The notes under the pieces were generated by a model, which made no database searches, had not been told where the DNA came from, and worked only from the letters and a program-made list of their open reading frames with translations. Source: Neorhizobium alkalisoli (lineage in GTDB: Bacteria > Pseudomonadota > Alphaproteobacteria > Rhizobiales > Rhizobiaceae). Taken from it: a DNA stretch of 64,000 nucleotides. The position numbers were made by a program, and so were the translations under genes. Shown here one piece after another: positions 18,897-30,693 of the stretch. The stretch spans positions 558,001 through 622,000 of the forward strand of contig NZ_PVBN01000001.1 of the NCBI RefSeq assembly GCF_002968635.1. Direction: 5' to 3'. Within the stretch, counting starts at the first letter, position 1; each line of letters starts with the position of its first letter.

Positions 18897-19688
18897 TCAG
18901 GGGCGCAGGCTATCGAAGAGCGGCAGGCCGATGACAGCGGCGGTCGCAATCAGGACGAAACATATCCGCCGGAACGTCGCTTCGCTGGCGACGCCGAAAA
19001 GCCTGGACCCGACAAACAGACCGAGGCCGTAGCCGGGACCCGCGAGAAGTGCGATCAAAAGCACCTCGACGGTGAGGATGCCGCCGATCAGATAGGATGT
19101 GGCTGAGATGACGGTCGAGAGCGCGAAATAGAGGACGAGATTGGCTCGCACGATCAGCGGAGGAATGGCGCCACCGAGCCAATAGGCGACGACCGGCGGC
19201 CCCGACATCTGCGCGGCACCGCCAAAGAGACCGGCGAGGCCGCCAACGCCGACAGTCAAATAGGTCTTCGGGCGACCATGATAGCGCCAGCCGGAGATCA
19301 GGAAGGCAAGCAGACAGAGAACGGCGACAGAGATGATCCAGCGCAGCGTAACCGAGGGCAGAAGGGCAAGCAGGGCGGTGCCGGTCGGCACACCCACCAC
19401 GGCACCTGCAAGCATGGTTGCCACCTCCCGCCGATTGGCCCGCCGCCAGCTATCCGGCACCATGCCGAGCGTCATGATGCTGTCGATAACGAGGAGCAGG
19501 CCGGACGCAATCTTGGGGCCCATCGCGGCGCCGGCCAGCGGCACAAAGATCAGCGCCCCGCCGAAGCCGGAAAAGCCGCGTGCGAGGCCCGCGATCATCG
19601 CTGCCAGCAAAACAAAGGCGAGCTGATAAGGCGAATGACCCGGAAGCCATGAGCCCAGGAAAACGGCGAGCGGGTCTTCGGATTCCAT
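18897..19688 (-). CDS. TauE/SafE family membrane permease
   Basis: A 263-residue integral membrane protein with about eight hydrophobic segments. It has the repeated glycine-rich motifs typical of TauE/SafE anion exporters (IAGLARGFSGFGGALIFVPL near residue 33 and GLAGLFGGAAQMSGPPVVAYWL near residue 152). Members export sulfite, sulfoacetate or other organosulfur and carboxylate anions. Nothing in the neighbourhood indicates the substrate. It is on the same strand as the deacetylase gene, 73 bases upstream of its likely start. Confidence 0.9.
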   Translation of the reverse strand: MESEDPLAVFLGSWLPGHSPYQLAFVLLAAMIAGLARGFSGFGGALIFVPLAGAAMGPKIASGLLLVIDSIMTLGMVPDSWRRANRREVATMLAGAVVGVPTGTALLALLPSVTLRWIISVAVLCLLAFLISGWRYHGRPKTYLTVGVGGLAGLFGGAAQMSGPPVVAYWLGGAIPPLIVRANLVLYFALSTVISATSYLIGGILTVEVLLIALLAGPGYGLGLFVGSRLFGVASEATFRRICFVLIATAAVIGLPLFDSLRP

Positions 19689-19813
19689 CGGGAGGCCGTG
19701 ATGCGGGATTGAACCAAGGCCGCACCTGCCGGAATTTGCGCCGGGCTGTCAAGCAATCGCCCTGGACGGCGACGTGGAATCGCTGTCTGTTACAGGTACG
19801 AATGGAGAACACC

Positions 19814-20122
19814 ATGCTGAACAGACTCGCCGATCAGTTCGAGGCCGCCTCCACAGGCTATGCCGAAACCCATGCCATTGAGCGCGATTCCGACTGGTTT
19901 CTCCTGAAGCTCCAGGAGGAGATGGGAGAACTGACCCAGGCCTGGAACCGGGCGACCGGCCGCGGACGGACGAAGGGGCGGAGCCAAGAGGAGTTAAGCC
20001 GCGACCTTGCAGATGAAACCGCCGATCTGCTGGGCCATGTTCTGCTTTTCGCCCGCCGCAACCAAATCGATCTCGCCACAGCGATCGAACGGAAATGGCT
20101 TTTCAGACCGGATGCCAGCTGA
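19814..20122 (+). CDS. MazG-like nucleotide pyrophosphohydrolase
   Basis: A 102-residue all-helical protein with the MazG-type metal-binding pattern: LKLQEEMGELTQAW supplies the EExxE cluster, and LADETADLLGH supplies the second acidic motif. These enzymes hydrolyse NTPs or modified nucleotides to NMP and pyrophosphate as a house-cleaning step. I chose the ATG at 19814 because GGAG lies six bases upstream; an ATG at 19802 is in frame but has no clear ribosome site. Convergent with the VOC gene, overlapping it by about 20 bases. Confidence 0.85.
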   Translation: MLNRLADQFEAASTGYAETHAIERDSDWFLLKLQEEMGELTQAWNRATGRGRTKGRSQEELSRDLADETADLLGHVLLFARRNQIDLATAIERKWLFRPDAS

Positions 20123-20549
20123 GCGGACGTTCGCCAAGATCCTCGAAGAATCGCAGCAGATAACCATCGGGATCGGCGACGATGAATTGTCGATTGCCGA
20201 CTTCCCTCTCGTCCCGGCGGTACCATTTCTCTTCCGGCGCAAGGTAGAGCGGGACCTCCGCCGCCGCGAGCCGGGCAAGGATCGGACGGAGCGCCGGCAC
20301 CTCGATCTGCAGGTTGAGACCTCGTCCGAACGGATGTTCGCGCGCCGCGCCGGGAAGATCGAAATCGCGGCCGAGGCCGATCTGGTCGATCATCAGTTGC
20401 GCCTCACCGAGCGCCAGGAAGGCGAAACCCTCGTCGGGACGTCCGTAGACGACCGAAAAACCAATCAAGTCGCAGTAGAAATCTCTGCTTTTCCGCCAAT
20501 TACTGACGGAGAGCTCGGGGATCAGCGCGTTGGAGCGGTGCAGCGTCAA
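20103..20549 (-). CDS. VOC / bleomycin-resistance-like protein
   Basis: A 148-residue vicinal-oxygen-chelate fold protein. Two beta-alpha-beta-beta-beta repeats are visible: PELSVSNWRKSRDFYCDLIGF opens the first, and LNLQIEVPALRPILARL opens the second. The end (FIVADPDGYLLRFFEDLG) is typical of bleomycin-resistance-like members. It may bind a drug or act as a small dioxygenase or glyoxalase-like enzyme; the sequence does not decide. The likely start is TTG at 20549, overlapping the tldD stop codon as TTGA, so its translation is probably coupled to tldD. Confidence 0.82.
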   Translation of the reverse strand: MTLHRSNALIPELSVSNWRKSRDFYCDLIGFSVVYGRPDEGFAFLALGEAQLMIDQIGLGRDFDLPGAAREHPFGRGLNLQIEVPALRPILARLAAAEVPLYLAPEEKWYRRDEREVGNRQFIVADPDGYLLRFFEDLGERPLSWHPV

Positions 20550-21961
20550 GTCTTTGTACCACCCACGGTGATCTGGTCCATCCTCAAATGCGGCTGGCCG
20601 ACGCCGACAGGCACCCACTGGCCGCCCTTGCCACAATTGCCGATGCCGGTGTCGAGTTTCATGTCGTTGCCGACCATGGTCACCCGCCTCATCGCATCCG
20701 GACCGTTGCCGATCAGCATGGCGCCCTTGATCGCAGGTCCGATTTTGCCATTCTCGATCATGTAGGCTTCGGTGCAGCCGAACACGAACTTGCCGGACGT
20801 GATATCGACCTGTCCACCGCCGAAGGAAACCGCATAGATGCCCTTCTTGACCGAGGCGATGATCTCTTCCGGCGTCTTGTCGCCGCCGAGCATGTAGGTA
20901 TTGGTCATGCGCGGCATCGGCGTATAGGCGTAGCCCTGCCGGCGACCGTTGCCGGTCGGTTCGACGCCCATCAGTCGCGCATTCTGGCGGTCCTGCATGT
21001 AGCCGGTGAGCTTGCCGTTCTCGATCAGCACATTGTAGCCGGAAGGCGTGCCTTCGTCATCGATGGTGAGCGAGCCGCGGCGGTTGTCGATCGTGCCGTC
21101 GTCGACAACGGTGACGCCGGGTGCTGCGACCATCTCGCCCAGCAGCCCGGCGAATGCCGATGTCTTCTTGCGGTTGAAATCGCCTTCGAGCCCGTGGCCG
21201 ACCGCCTCGTGCAGCATCACGCCCGGCCAGCCGGAGCCGAGCACGACGTCCATGGTGCCGGCCGGCGCATCGATCGCGGTGAGGTTCACCAGAGCCTGGC
21301 GAAGCGCCTCGTCGGCGCCGGTCTGCCAGTTGCCGGCCGTGACGAAATCGCCGAAGCCGATGCGCCCGCCGGTGCCGAAAGAACCCGATTCCTGCCGGTC
21401 GCCTTCGCCGACCACGACGGAAATGTTGATACGGGTCATCGGCCGGATGTCCTGCACCCGGTGGCCGTCGGCACGAAGAATGTCCACCACCTGCCAGCTC
21501 GCCGAAACGGTGGCCGTCACCTGCCGCACCTTGTCGTCCTTGTTGCGCAGGTAGGCATCGATGTCGGTCAGCAGCTTGACCTTCTCCTCGAAGCTCGGGG
21601 ATCCGATCGGGTTTTCGTCGCCATAATATTTCTTGTTGGTGCGCTGCGGGGCGGCCGCATAGGAGCCGGAATACCCGGCCGTGACGGCCCGCACGGCATC
21701 GGCGGCGCGTGAAAGGGCTGCGGCGGAAAGCTCGCCTGCATGCGCATAACCGACGGCCTCGCCGGCCACCGCGCGCAGGCCAAAACCCTGGTCGGTATTA
21801 AAAGAGCCGCCCTTCAGTCGTCCATTGTCGAAGGTCAGCGATTCCGCCTGTGCATGCTCCACGAACAACTCGCCGTCGTCGGCGCCGGACAGCGTCTCGG
21901 ACAGGATCGAGCGCAACTTGGCCTCGTCGCAATCGAAAAGGTTGAGAAGATCGGTATTCAT
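20546..21961 (-). CDS. tldD: Metalloprotease TldD
   Basis: TldD pairs with TldE/PmbA to form a zinc metalloprotease that degrades unfolded peptides and processes some peptide antibiotics and antitoxins. The 471-residue protein carries the zinc motif HEAVGH (His251, Glu252, His256) and the family segments DRQNARLMGVEPTGNGR and GGGQVDITSGKFVFGCTEAYMIENGKI. The Met at 21961 is chosen (MNTDLLNLFD); the extension upstream is proline-rich and unlikely. No tldE is seen in this window. The VOC gene overlaps its stop codon. Confidence 0.96.
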   Translation of the reverse strand: MNTDLLNLFDCDEAKLRSILSETLSGADDGELFVEHAQAESLTFDNGRLKGGSFNTDQGFGLRAVAGEAVGYAHAGELSAAALSRAADAVRAVTAGYSGSYAAAPQRTNKKYYGDENPIGSPSFEEKVKLLTDIDAYLRNKDDKVRQVTATVSASWQVVDILRADGHRVQDIRPMTRINISVVVGEGDRQESGSFGTGGRIGFGDFVTAGNWQTGADEALRQALVNLTAIDAPAGTMDVVLGSGWPGVMLHEAVGHGLEGDFNRKKTSAFAGLLGEMVAAPGVTVVDDGTIDNRRGSLTIDDEGTPSGYNVLIENGKLTGYMQDRQNARLMGVEPTGNGRRQGYAYTPMPRMTNTYMLGGDKTPEEIIASVKKGIYAVSFGGGQVDITSGKFVFGCTEAYMIENGKIGPAIKGAMLIGNGPDAMRRVTMVGNDMKLDTGIGNCGKGGQWVPVGVGQPHLRMDQITVGGTKT

Positions 21962-22036
21962 GGAAGGCTCCTTCGCCGGGGCGGACCCGAACTCTGTTCG
22001 GTCCGATGTAGGTCCCCGGGGCGCCGGAGGCAAGTG

Positions 22037-22672
22037 TCAGGGGAGGGCGTCGTATCCCGGGCTGAAACCGGACAGTTCGATCGGAATGCCGACGCGATCC
22101 TGATCGGCCGATTCGCGCAGTGCAAAGACGGCGTTCTTGCCGGCGCGCAAGATGCGCATCAGCTCGTCGTCGATCTCCACTTCCACATAACAGCCCTCAG
22201 AAAAGCAGCGGGTGAAATAAGCGCGACCGATATTGTTGTTGTCGACGTAAAGCTCCATGCCGTCCTTCAGCAGAACGCCGAGCGGCGCGAGGATGCGCAG
22301 GATCTTCGCCTTGCGGTCGGCCGTTTTGAGGACGACGACGGACAGTCCCACTTCCGGCCGGTCTTCGGCGATCACGTTCTGCATCAGCGCGCATTGTTCG
22401 GCGGAAGCGCCTGCCGGCCGGTCGCAGATGATCGACCAGGCACCGTGATTTTCCCGAACATTGCCGGGCGGCTGCGGCTTCGGGGCCGGTTGCGGCTGAA
22501 CTCCCGGTACCGACTGGGCCGGCCCGGGCGGCTGCGGGGCCGCCGGCGAAGTTGAACCCTGCGAAGATGGGGGCGTCGGGCGCGGGCCAGGCTGCTGCGC
22601 GAATGCCGGAAGAGATACGGCCGTCACGAGCATTGCTGCAAGACTGGCGCGGATCAAGGAGGGACGACCCAT
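22037..22672 (-). CDS. IalB-like (invasion-associated locus B) exported protein
   Basis: A 211-residue protein with a signal peptide (about residues 1-25, ending LPAFAQ). A proline/glutamine-rich linker (about 26-75) follows, then a C-terminal domain resembling the IalB family (GAWSIICDRPAGASAEQCALMQ ... CFSEGCYVEVEIDDELM). Three or four cysteines in that domain could form disulfides in the periplasm. IalB proteins were named from Bartonella erythrocyte invasion but are widespread in free-living rhizobia, where their role is unknown. Start chosen at the ATG at 22672, preceded by GAGG, because it begins the signal peptide. Confidence 0.85.
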   Translation of the reverse strand: MGRPSLIRASLAAMLVTAVSLPAFAQQPGPRPTPPSSQGSTSPAAPQPPGPAQSVPGVQPQPAPKPQPPGNVRENHGAWSIICDRPAGASAEQCALMQNVIAEDRPEVGLSVVVLKTADRKAKILRILAPLGVLLKDGMELYVDNNNIGRAYFTRCFSEGCYVEVEIDDELMRILRAGKNAVFALRESADQDRVGIPIELSGFSPGYDALP

Positions 22673-23080
22673 GGAAACCTCGGTAAGACGAATCAGTGCG
22701 GCTATTCTTGTCGCTGGCCGGACCAAATGAAAAGCCCCGCCGTCTTTCCAGTGGAGTACGGCGAAAATGGGACTCCTTCCCCCGTGCGCTCTTTATATTG
22801 ATTCACAGATTCATAAATCTGTGCGCGGCCGAGGGAACATAAGGTACTGTGCATACAAGAGCGTGAAAGCCTCGGCACAATTGCCAATCACGCCGGAGTT
22901 TCGGTCCCTCAAGCTGGCTATCGTGGCGTGATTCAGCGCTCCACGCGAGGCGCAAAAATGCCGCACGGGCTTTTCCTGCCAGATATTGCGGCGGCAGGCA
23001 AACTGTGATTGAAGCACACCATATAGCTTGGATTCTGCGTTGGGTTTGTTCTGGATCAAACGCATGGGGAGAAATTAGTG
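22673..23080. other. Divergent intergenic region between the ialB-like gene and ctaC (408 bases)
   Basis: This region should hold the promoters of the ialB-like gene (minus) and the cytochrome oxidase operon (plus). It contains an inverted repeat with 8-bp arms at 22804-22823 (CACAGATT and AATCTGTG around CATA), a 6-bp stem CGCCGT/ACGGCG at 22738-22763, and an FNR/FixK-like box at 23046-23059. I see no convincing gene in it. Confidence 0.6.
23046..23059 (+). promoter_or_regulatory. FNR/FixK-like box directly upstream of ctaC
   Basis: TTGTTCTGGATCAA matches the FNR/FixK consensus TTGAT-N4-ATCAA at nine of ten half-site bases. It ends 22 bases before the ctaC ATG. That is too close to the start for a usual activator site, so a repressing role under low oxygen would fit an aa3 oxidase (inference). 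Confidence 0.45.
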
Positions 23081-25686
<2,606 letters not shown>

Positions 25687-25705
25687 GCGGCAGCAGAATA
25701 AGATT

Positions 25706-25730
25706 GGGCATCGCGGCACCCGCGATGCCC
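25706..25730 (+). terminator. Hairpin between ctaD and ctaB
   Basis: GGGCATCGCGG and CCGCGATGCCC form an 11-bp perfect stem with a 3-base loop, 20 bases after the ctaD stop. There is no T tract, so it probably acts as a partial terminator or an mRNA stabiliser that sets higher ctaC/ctaD output relative to the assembly genes (inference). Confidence 0.6.
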
Positions 25731-25754
25731 TGAGATGTTAAGCAGGACGGTTCA

Positions 25755-26711
25755 ATGACGGTTATAGGCAATCACGACGTTCTCGGCTCCGATGGAGGCG
25801 TCCGCCTCTCGGAAGCGGGCGCGCGCGATTTCTTCGAACTCATGAAGCCGCGGGTGATGTCGCTCGTGGTCTTTACGGCGTTCGCCGGTCTGATCCTCGC
25901 GCCCGGTCACATCAATCCCGTGCTCGGCGCGATCGCAATTCTCTGCATTGCCGTCGGCGCCGGCGCCTCGGGCGCGCTGAACATGTGGTATGACGCCGAT
26001 ATCGACGCCGTCATGAGCCGGACAGCGAAGCGGCCGATCCCGGTCGGTCGCGTCCTGCCTCAGGAAGCGCTCGCCTTCGGGCTGACGCTGTCGGTTTTCT
26101 CCGTCGCGATCCTGGGGCTTGCGGTCAACTGGTTTGCCGCCGGTCTGCTTGCCTTCACCATTTTCTTCTATGCCGTCGTCTACACGATGTGGCTGAAGCG
26201 CTCGACGCCGCAGAATATCGTCATCGGCGGCGCCTCGGGCGCCTTCCCGCCGATGATCGGCTGGGCTTGCGTCACCGGCGGCGTATCGCTCGACAGCATC
26301 CTTCTGTTCCTCATCATCTTCCTCTGGACGCCGGCGCATTTCTGGGCGCTGGCTCTGTTCAAGATGCGCGACTACGGCTCGGTCGGCATACCGATGATGC
26401 CGAATGTGGCGGGAGAGGCTTCCACCAAGACGCAGATCGTCGTTTACGCCGTGCTGACGGCCGCGACCGCCGTCGCGCCGACCTTTACGGGGCTCGCCGG
26501 GTTCGGTTACGGCATCTTCTCATCGCTGCTCGGCGCAGTCTTCGTCTACTGTTCCATCGCCGTCTGGCGGATGCCGGACGGCGACCAGAAGATGATCCCG
26601 GCGAAGAAGATGTTCGCCTATTCGATCCTCTATCTTTTCGCTATCTTTTCGGCCCTTTTGGCCGATCGGATGTTCGAAGGGCTGCCAACCCTCATTGGAG
26701 GCCTGCTGTGA
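25755..26711 (+). CDS. ctaB: Protoheme IX farnesyltransferase (heme O synthase)
   Basis: CtaB attaches a farnesyl group to protoheme IX to make heme O, the precursor of the heme A used by CtaD. The 318-residue membrane protein of the UbiA prenyltransferase superfamily has the first Asp-rich motif in [15 protein letters not shown] (near residue 77). [25 protein letters not shown] is the second conserved loop. About nine hydrophobic helices are present. Its stop overlaps the GTG start of the coxF-like gene (GTGA), indicating translational coupling. Confidence 0.96.
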   Translation: MTVIGNHDVLGSDGGVRLSEAGARDFFELMKPRVMSLVVFTAFAGLILAPGHINPVLGAIAILCIAVGAGASGALNMWYDADIDAVMSRTAKRPIPVGRVLPQEALAFGLTLSVFSVAILGLAVNWFAAGLLAFTIFFYAVVYTMWLKRSTPQNIVIGGASGAFPPMIGWACVTGGVSLDSILLFLIIFLWTPAHFWALALFKMRDYGSVGIPMMPNVAGEASTKTQIVVYAVLTAATAVAPTFTGLAGFGYGIFSSLLGAVFVYCSIAVWRMPDGDQKMIPAKKMFAYSILYLFAIFSALLADRMFEGLPTLIGGLL

Positions 26712-26848
26712 TCGAGACCGTCAAGCTCAACGAGGCGCAGAAAAAATCACGCCGCAACCGCAATATCGCACTGGGCCTGCTGCTGGCTGGCCTTGTTGTC
26801 CTCTTCTACGTCATCACGCTGGTGAAAATCGGCGGGCTTGGGAACTAG
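26708..26848 (+). CDS. coxF: CoxF-like small membrane protein
   Basis: A 46-residue protein starting at a GTG that overlaps the ctaB stop. It has a basic N-terminus (KKSRRNRN) and one hydrophobic helix ([20 protein letters not shown]). Small proteins of this type occupy the same place between ctaB and ctaG in rhizobial cytochrome oxidase operons and are called CoxF; the role is probably in oxidase assembly or stability but is not established. The conserved position and coupled start make it very likely real despite its size. Confidence 0.85.
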   Translation: MIETVKLNEAQKKSRRNRNIALGLLLAGLVVLFYVITLVKIGGLGN

Positions 26849-26858
26849 GAGCGGGGCG

Positions 26859-27464
26859 ATGACGGAAGCTGGTCTGAACGCGAAGACAAAAAAGGTAAGC
26901 AACGGCGCAATCTTTGCCGGGTGCGCTGTTTTCGTCGCCGGCATGGTGGGGATGGCCTATGCGTCGGTGCCGCTCTACCGGCTGTTCTGCCAGGTCACCG
27001 GCTATAACGGCACGACGCAGCGCGTCGAGCAGTATTCCGACAAGATCCTGGACAAGACGATCAAAGTCACCTTCGACGCCAATGTCTCGTCCGGCCTCAA
27101 CTGGGACTTCAAGCCTGCCAAGGCGGTCGATCCGAGGATCGGCGAGACGTTGCAGGTCGAATACACGGCCACCAATCGCTCCTCGCAGCCGACGACCGGC
27201 ACCGCCGTCTTCAACGTCACGCCGATGGAAGCTGGCGCCTACTTCAACAAGGTCGAGTGCTTCTGCTTCACCGAGCAGACGCTGCAGCCCGGCCAGTCGG
27301 TCACCATGCCGGTGGTATTCTTCGTCGATCCGGAGATTGCCAAGGCGGAAGAGACCAAGAATATCAAGACGATCACACTGTCCTACACCTTCTATCCGAG
27401 TGCGCCCGGCAAACCGGTCGCCGCTCTGCCGGAAGGTGGCAAGACCGTGGACAAGAAACTTTAA
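26859..27464 (+). CDS. ctaG: Cytochrome c oxidase copper-assembly protein CtaG (Cox11-like)
   Basis: CtaG delivers copper to the CuB site of subunit I. The 201-residue protein has one N-terminal transmembrane helix (about 18-38), then a periplasmic immunoglobulin-like domain. That domain contains the copper-binding CFCF motif ([12 protein letters not shown]) and the conserved [14 protein letters not shown] segment following the helix. The ATG at 26859 has GGAGCGGGG just upstream and lies 10 bases after the coxF-like gene. Confidence 0.96.
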   Translation: MTEAGLNAKTKKVSNGAIFAGCAVFVAGMVGMAYASVPLYRLFCQVTGYNGTTQRVEQYSDKILDKTIKVTFDANVSSGLNWDFKPAKAVDPRIGETLQVEYTATNRSSQPTTGTAVFNVTPMEAGAYFNKVECFCFTEQTLQPGQSVTMPVVFFVDPEIAKAEETKNIKTITLSYTFYPSAPGKPVAALPEGGKTVDKKL

Positions 27465-27514
27465 GAGGGTTCGCCGGTTTCCGGCGAAGCAGGCATTCAT
27501 CCGGGGATTCTGAC

Positions 27515-28390
27515 ATGGCCGATGCGCATCAGAAACAGCACGACTACCACATCATCGATCCGAGCCCGTGGCCGATTCTGGCTTCGCTCGGCGCCTTCAT
27601 CCTGACCTTCGGCGGCGTAGGCTACATGCGTTATCTGCATGGCGGCGAATTCAAGCTTTTCGGCCTGAACCTCGCTACGCCCTGGTTCTTCTTCATCGGC
27701 CTCGCCATCGTCATCTACACGATGATCGGCTGGTGGTCGGACACCATCAAGGAAGGCCGCGAAGGCGCTCATACCCGCGTTGTTTCGCTGCATCTGCGCT
27801 ACGGCATGATCATGTTCATCGCTTCCGAAGTGATGTTCTTCGTTGCCTGGTTCTGGGCCTTCTTCGATGCCAGCCTCTTTGCTAACGAAGCCATCCAGGC
27901 GAGCCGTGTCGAGGCCGTGGGTGGCCAATGGCCGCCGAAGGGCATCGAAGTTCTCGATCCATGGCACCTGCCGCTCTACAACACGATCATCCTGCTGCTG
28001 TCGGGCACCTGCGTGACCTGGGCGCACCATGCGCTGCTGCACAATGATCGCAAGGGCCTCATCTCCGGCCTGTCGCTGACCGTTGCGCTTGGCATCCTGT
28101 TTTCCTTCGTCCAGGCCTACGAGTACATGCACGCTCCGTTCGCGTTCTCGAACTCGATCTACGGCGCGACCTTCTTCATGGCGACCGGCTTCCACGGCTT
28201 CCACGTGCTGATCGGCACGATCTTCCTGCTGGTCTGCCTGGTCCGCGCCCTGCGCGGCGGCTTTACGCCCCAGAAGCACTTCGGCTTCGAGGCGGCTGCC
28301 TGGTATTGGCACTTCGTCGACGTGGTCTGGCTGTTCCTGTTCTTCTCGATCTACATCTGGGGCGGTTGGGGCGCACCGCTCGCCCACTGA
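27515..28390 (+). CDS. ctaE: Cytochrome c oxidase (aa3) subunit III
   Basis: Subunit III stabilises the oxidase core and its proton uptake. The 291-residue protein has seven predicted membrane helices and the family landmarks ASEVMFFVAWFWAFF, WAHHALLHNDRKG, GFHGFHVLIGTIFL and the C-terminal HFVDVVWLFLFFSIYIWGGWG. It follows ctaG by 50 bases and is followed by a strong intrinsic terminator, so it probably closes the first transcription block of the operon. Confidence 0.97.
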   Translation: MADAHQKQHDYHIIDPSPWPILASLGAFILTFGGVGYMRYLHGGEFKLFGLNLATPWFFFIGLAIVIYTMIGWWSDTIKEGREGAHTRVVSLHLRYGMIMFIASEVMFFVAWFWAFFDASLFANEAIQASRVEAVGGQWPPKGIEVLDPWHLPLYNTIILLLSGTCVTWAHHALLHNDRKGLISGLSLTVALGILFSFVQAYEYMHAPFAFSNSIYGATFFMATGFHGFHVLIGTIFLLVCLVRALRGGFTPQKHFGFEAAAWYWHFVDVVWLFLFFSIYIWGGWGAPLAH

Positions 28391-28412
28391 GGCGCCGGGC
28401 ATGAATTCGGGG

Positions 28413-28441
28413 AGGGCGGCGAAAGCCGCCCTTCTGTTTTT
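28413..28441 (+). terminator. Intrinsic terminator after ctaE
   Basis: AGGGCGGC and GCCGCCCT form an 8-bp stem capped by a GAAA tetraloop, followed by TCTGTTTTT. It lies 22 bases after the ctaE stop and 15 bases before the SURF1 start. The SURF1 gene must rely on read-through or its own promoter. Confidence 0.85.
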
Positions 28442-28456
28442 AAGGATTGGAATTCC

Positions 28457-29227
28457 ATGGCGATGAAGTCTTCCTCCGAAACCACGCCCGCCTTCGGGCG
28501 GCGGCGCAGTCGCGGCTGGAGGATCGCCAGTGTCGTTGTCGTTCTTCTGGCGCTCGCTGCACTTCTGTCGCTCGGCACCTGGCAGGTGGAACGGCTGCAA
28601 TGGAAAGAAGGGCTGCTTGCCGATATCGCCGAGCGCCGGGCTGCAGCACCGGTGGCGCTTTCCGAGATCGAGACGCTCCTGAGGGCCGGCGGCGATATCG
28701 AATATCGCCGTGTTTCGGCAACCGGTACCTTCGATCACGAAAAGGAGCGGCATTTCTTCGCGACATTCCAAGGCCGCACCGGCTTCTACGTCTATACCCC
28801 GATGACGCTGGCGGATGGCCGTATCCTTTTCGTCAATCGCGGCTTCGTGCCCTATGAGATGAAGGAGCCGGGAACGCGGCCGGCCGGCGAAGTGACGGGG
28901 GAGCAGACGGTGACGGGTTATGCCCGCAGCCGACTTTCCGCGAAACCGTCGACGATCGTGCCGGACAACGATATCGCGAAGAACATCTTCTATTGGAAGG
29001 ATTTCGACGCGATGGTCGCAAGCGCCGGTCTCGACGCTTCCAGGGCCATACCGTTCTTCGTGGATGCCGATACGTCGGTGGCCAATCCCGGTGGCTGGCC
29101 GAAAGGCGGTGTGACGCAGTTCGACCTGCCGAACAGCCATCTGCAATACGCCGTCACGTGGTACGGACTGGCTGCAGCGCTCGTTGCGGTCGTGGTCGGG
29201 GTGTGGTTTCGGCGCAAGCATATTTGA
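28457..29227 (+). CDS. SURF1 family cytochrome oxidase assembly protein
   Basis: A 256-residue inner-membrane protein with one helix near each end (about 22-42 and 231-250) and a periplasmic domain between. This is the SURF1 topology. SURF1 helps heme a insertion into subunit I. Landmarks include LGTWQVERLQWKEGLLADI after the first helix, ILFVNRGFVP in the middle, and NSHLQYAVTWYGLAAAL before the last helix. The start at 28457 follows the ctaE terminator closely. Confidence 0.93.
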   Translation: MAMKSSSETTPAFGRRRSRGWRIASVVVVLLALAALLSLGTWQVERLQWKEGLLADIAERRAAAPVALSEIETLLRAGGDIEYRRVSATGTFDHEKERHFFATFQGRTGFYVYTPMTLADGRILFVNRGFVPYEMKEPGTRPAGEVTGEQTVTGYARSRLSAKPSTIVPDNDIAKNIFYWKDFDAMVASAGLDASRAIPFFVDADTSVANPGGWPKGGVTQFDLPNSHLQYAVTWYGLAAALVAVVVGVWFRRKHI

Positions 29228-29288
29228 AACGGTTGGCGCCAGTGCTTGAGCCGCATTATGTTACAGCCGGGTTGAACAGGGGGTAGGG

Positions 29289-29654
29289 ATGAGTTTGCTG
29301 GCAAATATTTTCGTTGCGCTGACGGCGCTGTTGCATGTCGGGTTTCTGGTCCTGGAGATGTTCCTATGGACCGGCCCGACGGGAAGAAAGATGTTCCGCA
29401 TGTCTGAGGAGCGGGCGGAGGCCACGAAGGTGCTTGCCGCCAATCAAGGGCTCTACAACGGCTTTCTTGCGGCCGGGCTGTTCTGGTCGCTGCTCCATAC
29501 AGATCCGGCTTTCGCCCTCCAACTGAAGCTCTTCTTCCTTGTGTGCGTCATCATTGCCGCTATATATGGCGCGTGGTCGGTCAAGCCGCGGATCCTGCTG
29601 GTTCAGGGCGGTCCGGCGATATTCGCTCTCGTGTTGACATTCTTGGCGTCCTGA
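29289..29654 (+). CDS. DUF1304 family membrane protein
   Basis: A 121-residue protein with four hydrophobic helices. The N-terminal segment [19 protein letters not shown] and [19 protein letters not shown] match the DUF1304 family pattern. Function is unknown. It lies between SURF1 (61 bases upstream) and ispH (4 bases downstream), so it is probably co-transcribed with ispH. Confidence 0.85.
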   Translation: MSLLANIFVALTALLHVGFLVLEMFLWTGPTGRKMFRMSEERAEATKVLAANQGLYNGFLAAGLFWSLLHTDPAFALQLKLFFLVCVIIAAIYGAWSVKPRILLVQGGPAIFALVLTFLAS

Positions 29655-29658
29655 TCTG

Positions 29659-30675
29659 ATGGCATCCTCCTTCTCTGCAAAAAGTCCGCTTTCGATCCGC
29701 CTCTGCGGCCCGCGCGGCTTTTGCGCCGGCGTCGACCGCGCCATCCAGATCGTCGTGCTGGCGCTGAAGGCCTACGGCGCTCCGGTCTATGTCCGCCACG
29801 AGATTGTCCATAACCGTTATGTCGTGGAAGGGCTGGAAGCCAAGGGCGCGGTTTTCGTCGAGGAACTGGACGAGATTCCGGCCGAGCATCGGGAGCAGCC
29901 GGTTGTCTTTTCCGCGCATGGGGTTCCGAAATCCGTGCCGGAGGATGCGCAAGCGCGCAATCTGTTCTATCTGGACGCAACCTGCCCGCTGGTTTCGAAG
30001 GTCCACAAACAGGCCATGCGCCACCAGCGGCTCGGTCGCCATGTGGTGCTGATCGGTCATGCCGGCCATCCGGAAGTGATCGGCACGATGGGCCAGCTTC
30101 CCCCGGGTACGGTCTCGCTGATCGAGACCATAGAGGATGCCGATCGCTATGAGCCGGTCGATCCAGAAAACCTCGGCTATGTCACCCAGACGACGCTTTC
30201 GGTCGACGATACCGCAGGCGTGATCGCCCGGCTGATGGAACGCTTCCCCAACCTCACGGCACCGGCTGCCGATTCCATCTGCTATGCGACGACCAACCGC
30301 CAGGAGGCGGTGAAACAGGCAGCCCCCGGCTGCGATCTCTTCCTCGTTGTCGGAGCGCCGAATTCCTCCAATTCCAAGCGTCTGGTGGAAGTCGCCCTGC
30401 GCGCCGGCGCCAAACGCTCGTTGCTGGTGCAGCGTGCCTCCGAACTGGACTGGGACGAGATCGGCGAGATCCACACGCTCGGGCTTTCCGCCGGCGCCTC
30501 GGCTCCGGAAGTGATCGTCGATGAGATCATTGCCGCCTTCAAGGAGCGTTTCGATGCAGAGATCGAGCTGGCGATCACGGCGGAGGAAACCGAAAACTTC
30601 CTGGTCAACCGCGAGCTTCGCAGCGTGCCACTGACGATCGAGGACATGGCCTGGGTGAATGGGGTTCCTGTTTGA
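29659..30675 (+). CDS. ispH: 4-hydroxy-3-methylbut-2-enyl diphosphate reductase
   Basis: IspH is the last enzyme of the MEP isoprenoid pathway and makes IPP and DMAPP with a [4Fe-4S] cluster. The 338-residue protein has the three cluster cysteines in GFCAGV (Cys22), DATCPLV and [11 protein letters not shown]. It also has the substrate-binding histidines in [19 protein letters not shown] and [14 protein letters not shown], and the conserved [15 protein letters not shown]. It starts 4 bases after the DUF1304 stop. A perfect 31-bp-stem hairpin follows its stop. Confidence 0.97.
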   Translation: MASSFSAKSPLSIRLCGPRGFCAGVDRAIQIVVLALKAYGAPVYVRHEIVHNRYVVEGLEAKGAVFVEELDEIPAEHREQPVVFSAHGVPKSVPEDAQARNLFYLDATCPLVSKVHKQAMRHQRLGRHVVLIGHAGHPEVIGTMGQLPPGTVSLIETIEDADRYEPVDPENLGYVTQTTLSVDDTAGVIARLMERFPNLTAPAADSICYATTNRQEAVKQAAPGCDLFLVVGAPNSSNSKRLVEVALRAGAKRSLLVQRASELDWDEIGEIHTLGLSAGASAPEVIVDEIIAAFKERFDAEIELAITAEETENFLVNRELRSVPLTIEDMAWVNGVPV

Positions 30676-30693
30676 GCGAGTGCAGCCTGGAGC

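Noticed and set aside
22811..23065. An 84-codon minus-strand ORF upstream of ctaC
   Set aside because: It covers the promoter region of the oxidase operon, has no ribosome binding site or domain, and is cut by the inverted repeat.
27497..29221. A 574-codon open frame on the minus strand across ctaE and SURF1
   Set aside because: It spans a terminator and two conserved genes on the other strand, with no recognisable domain.
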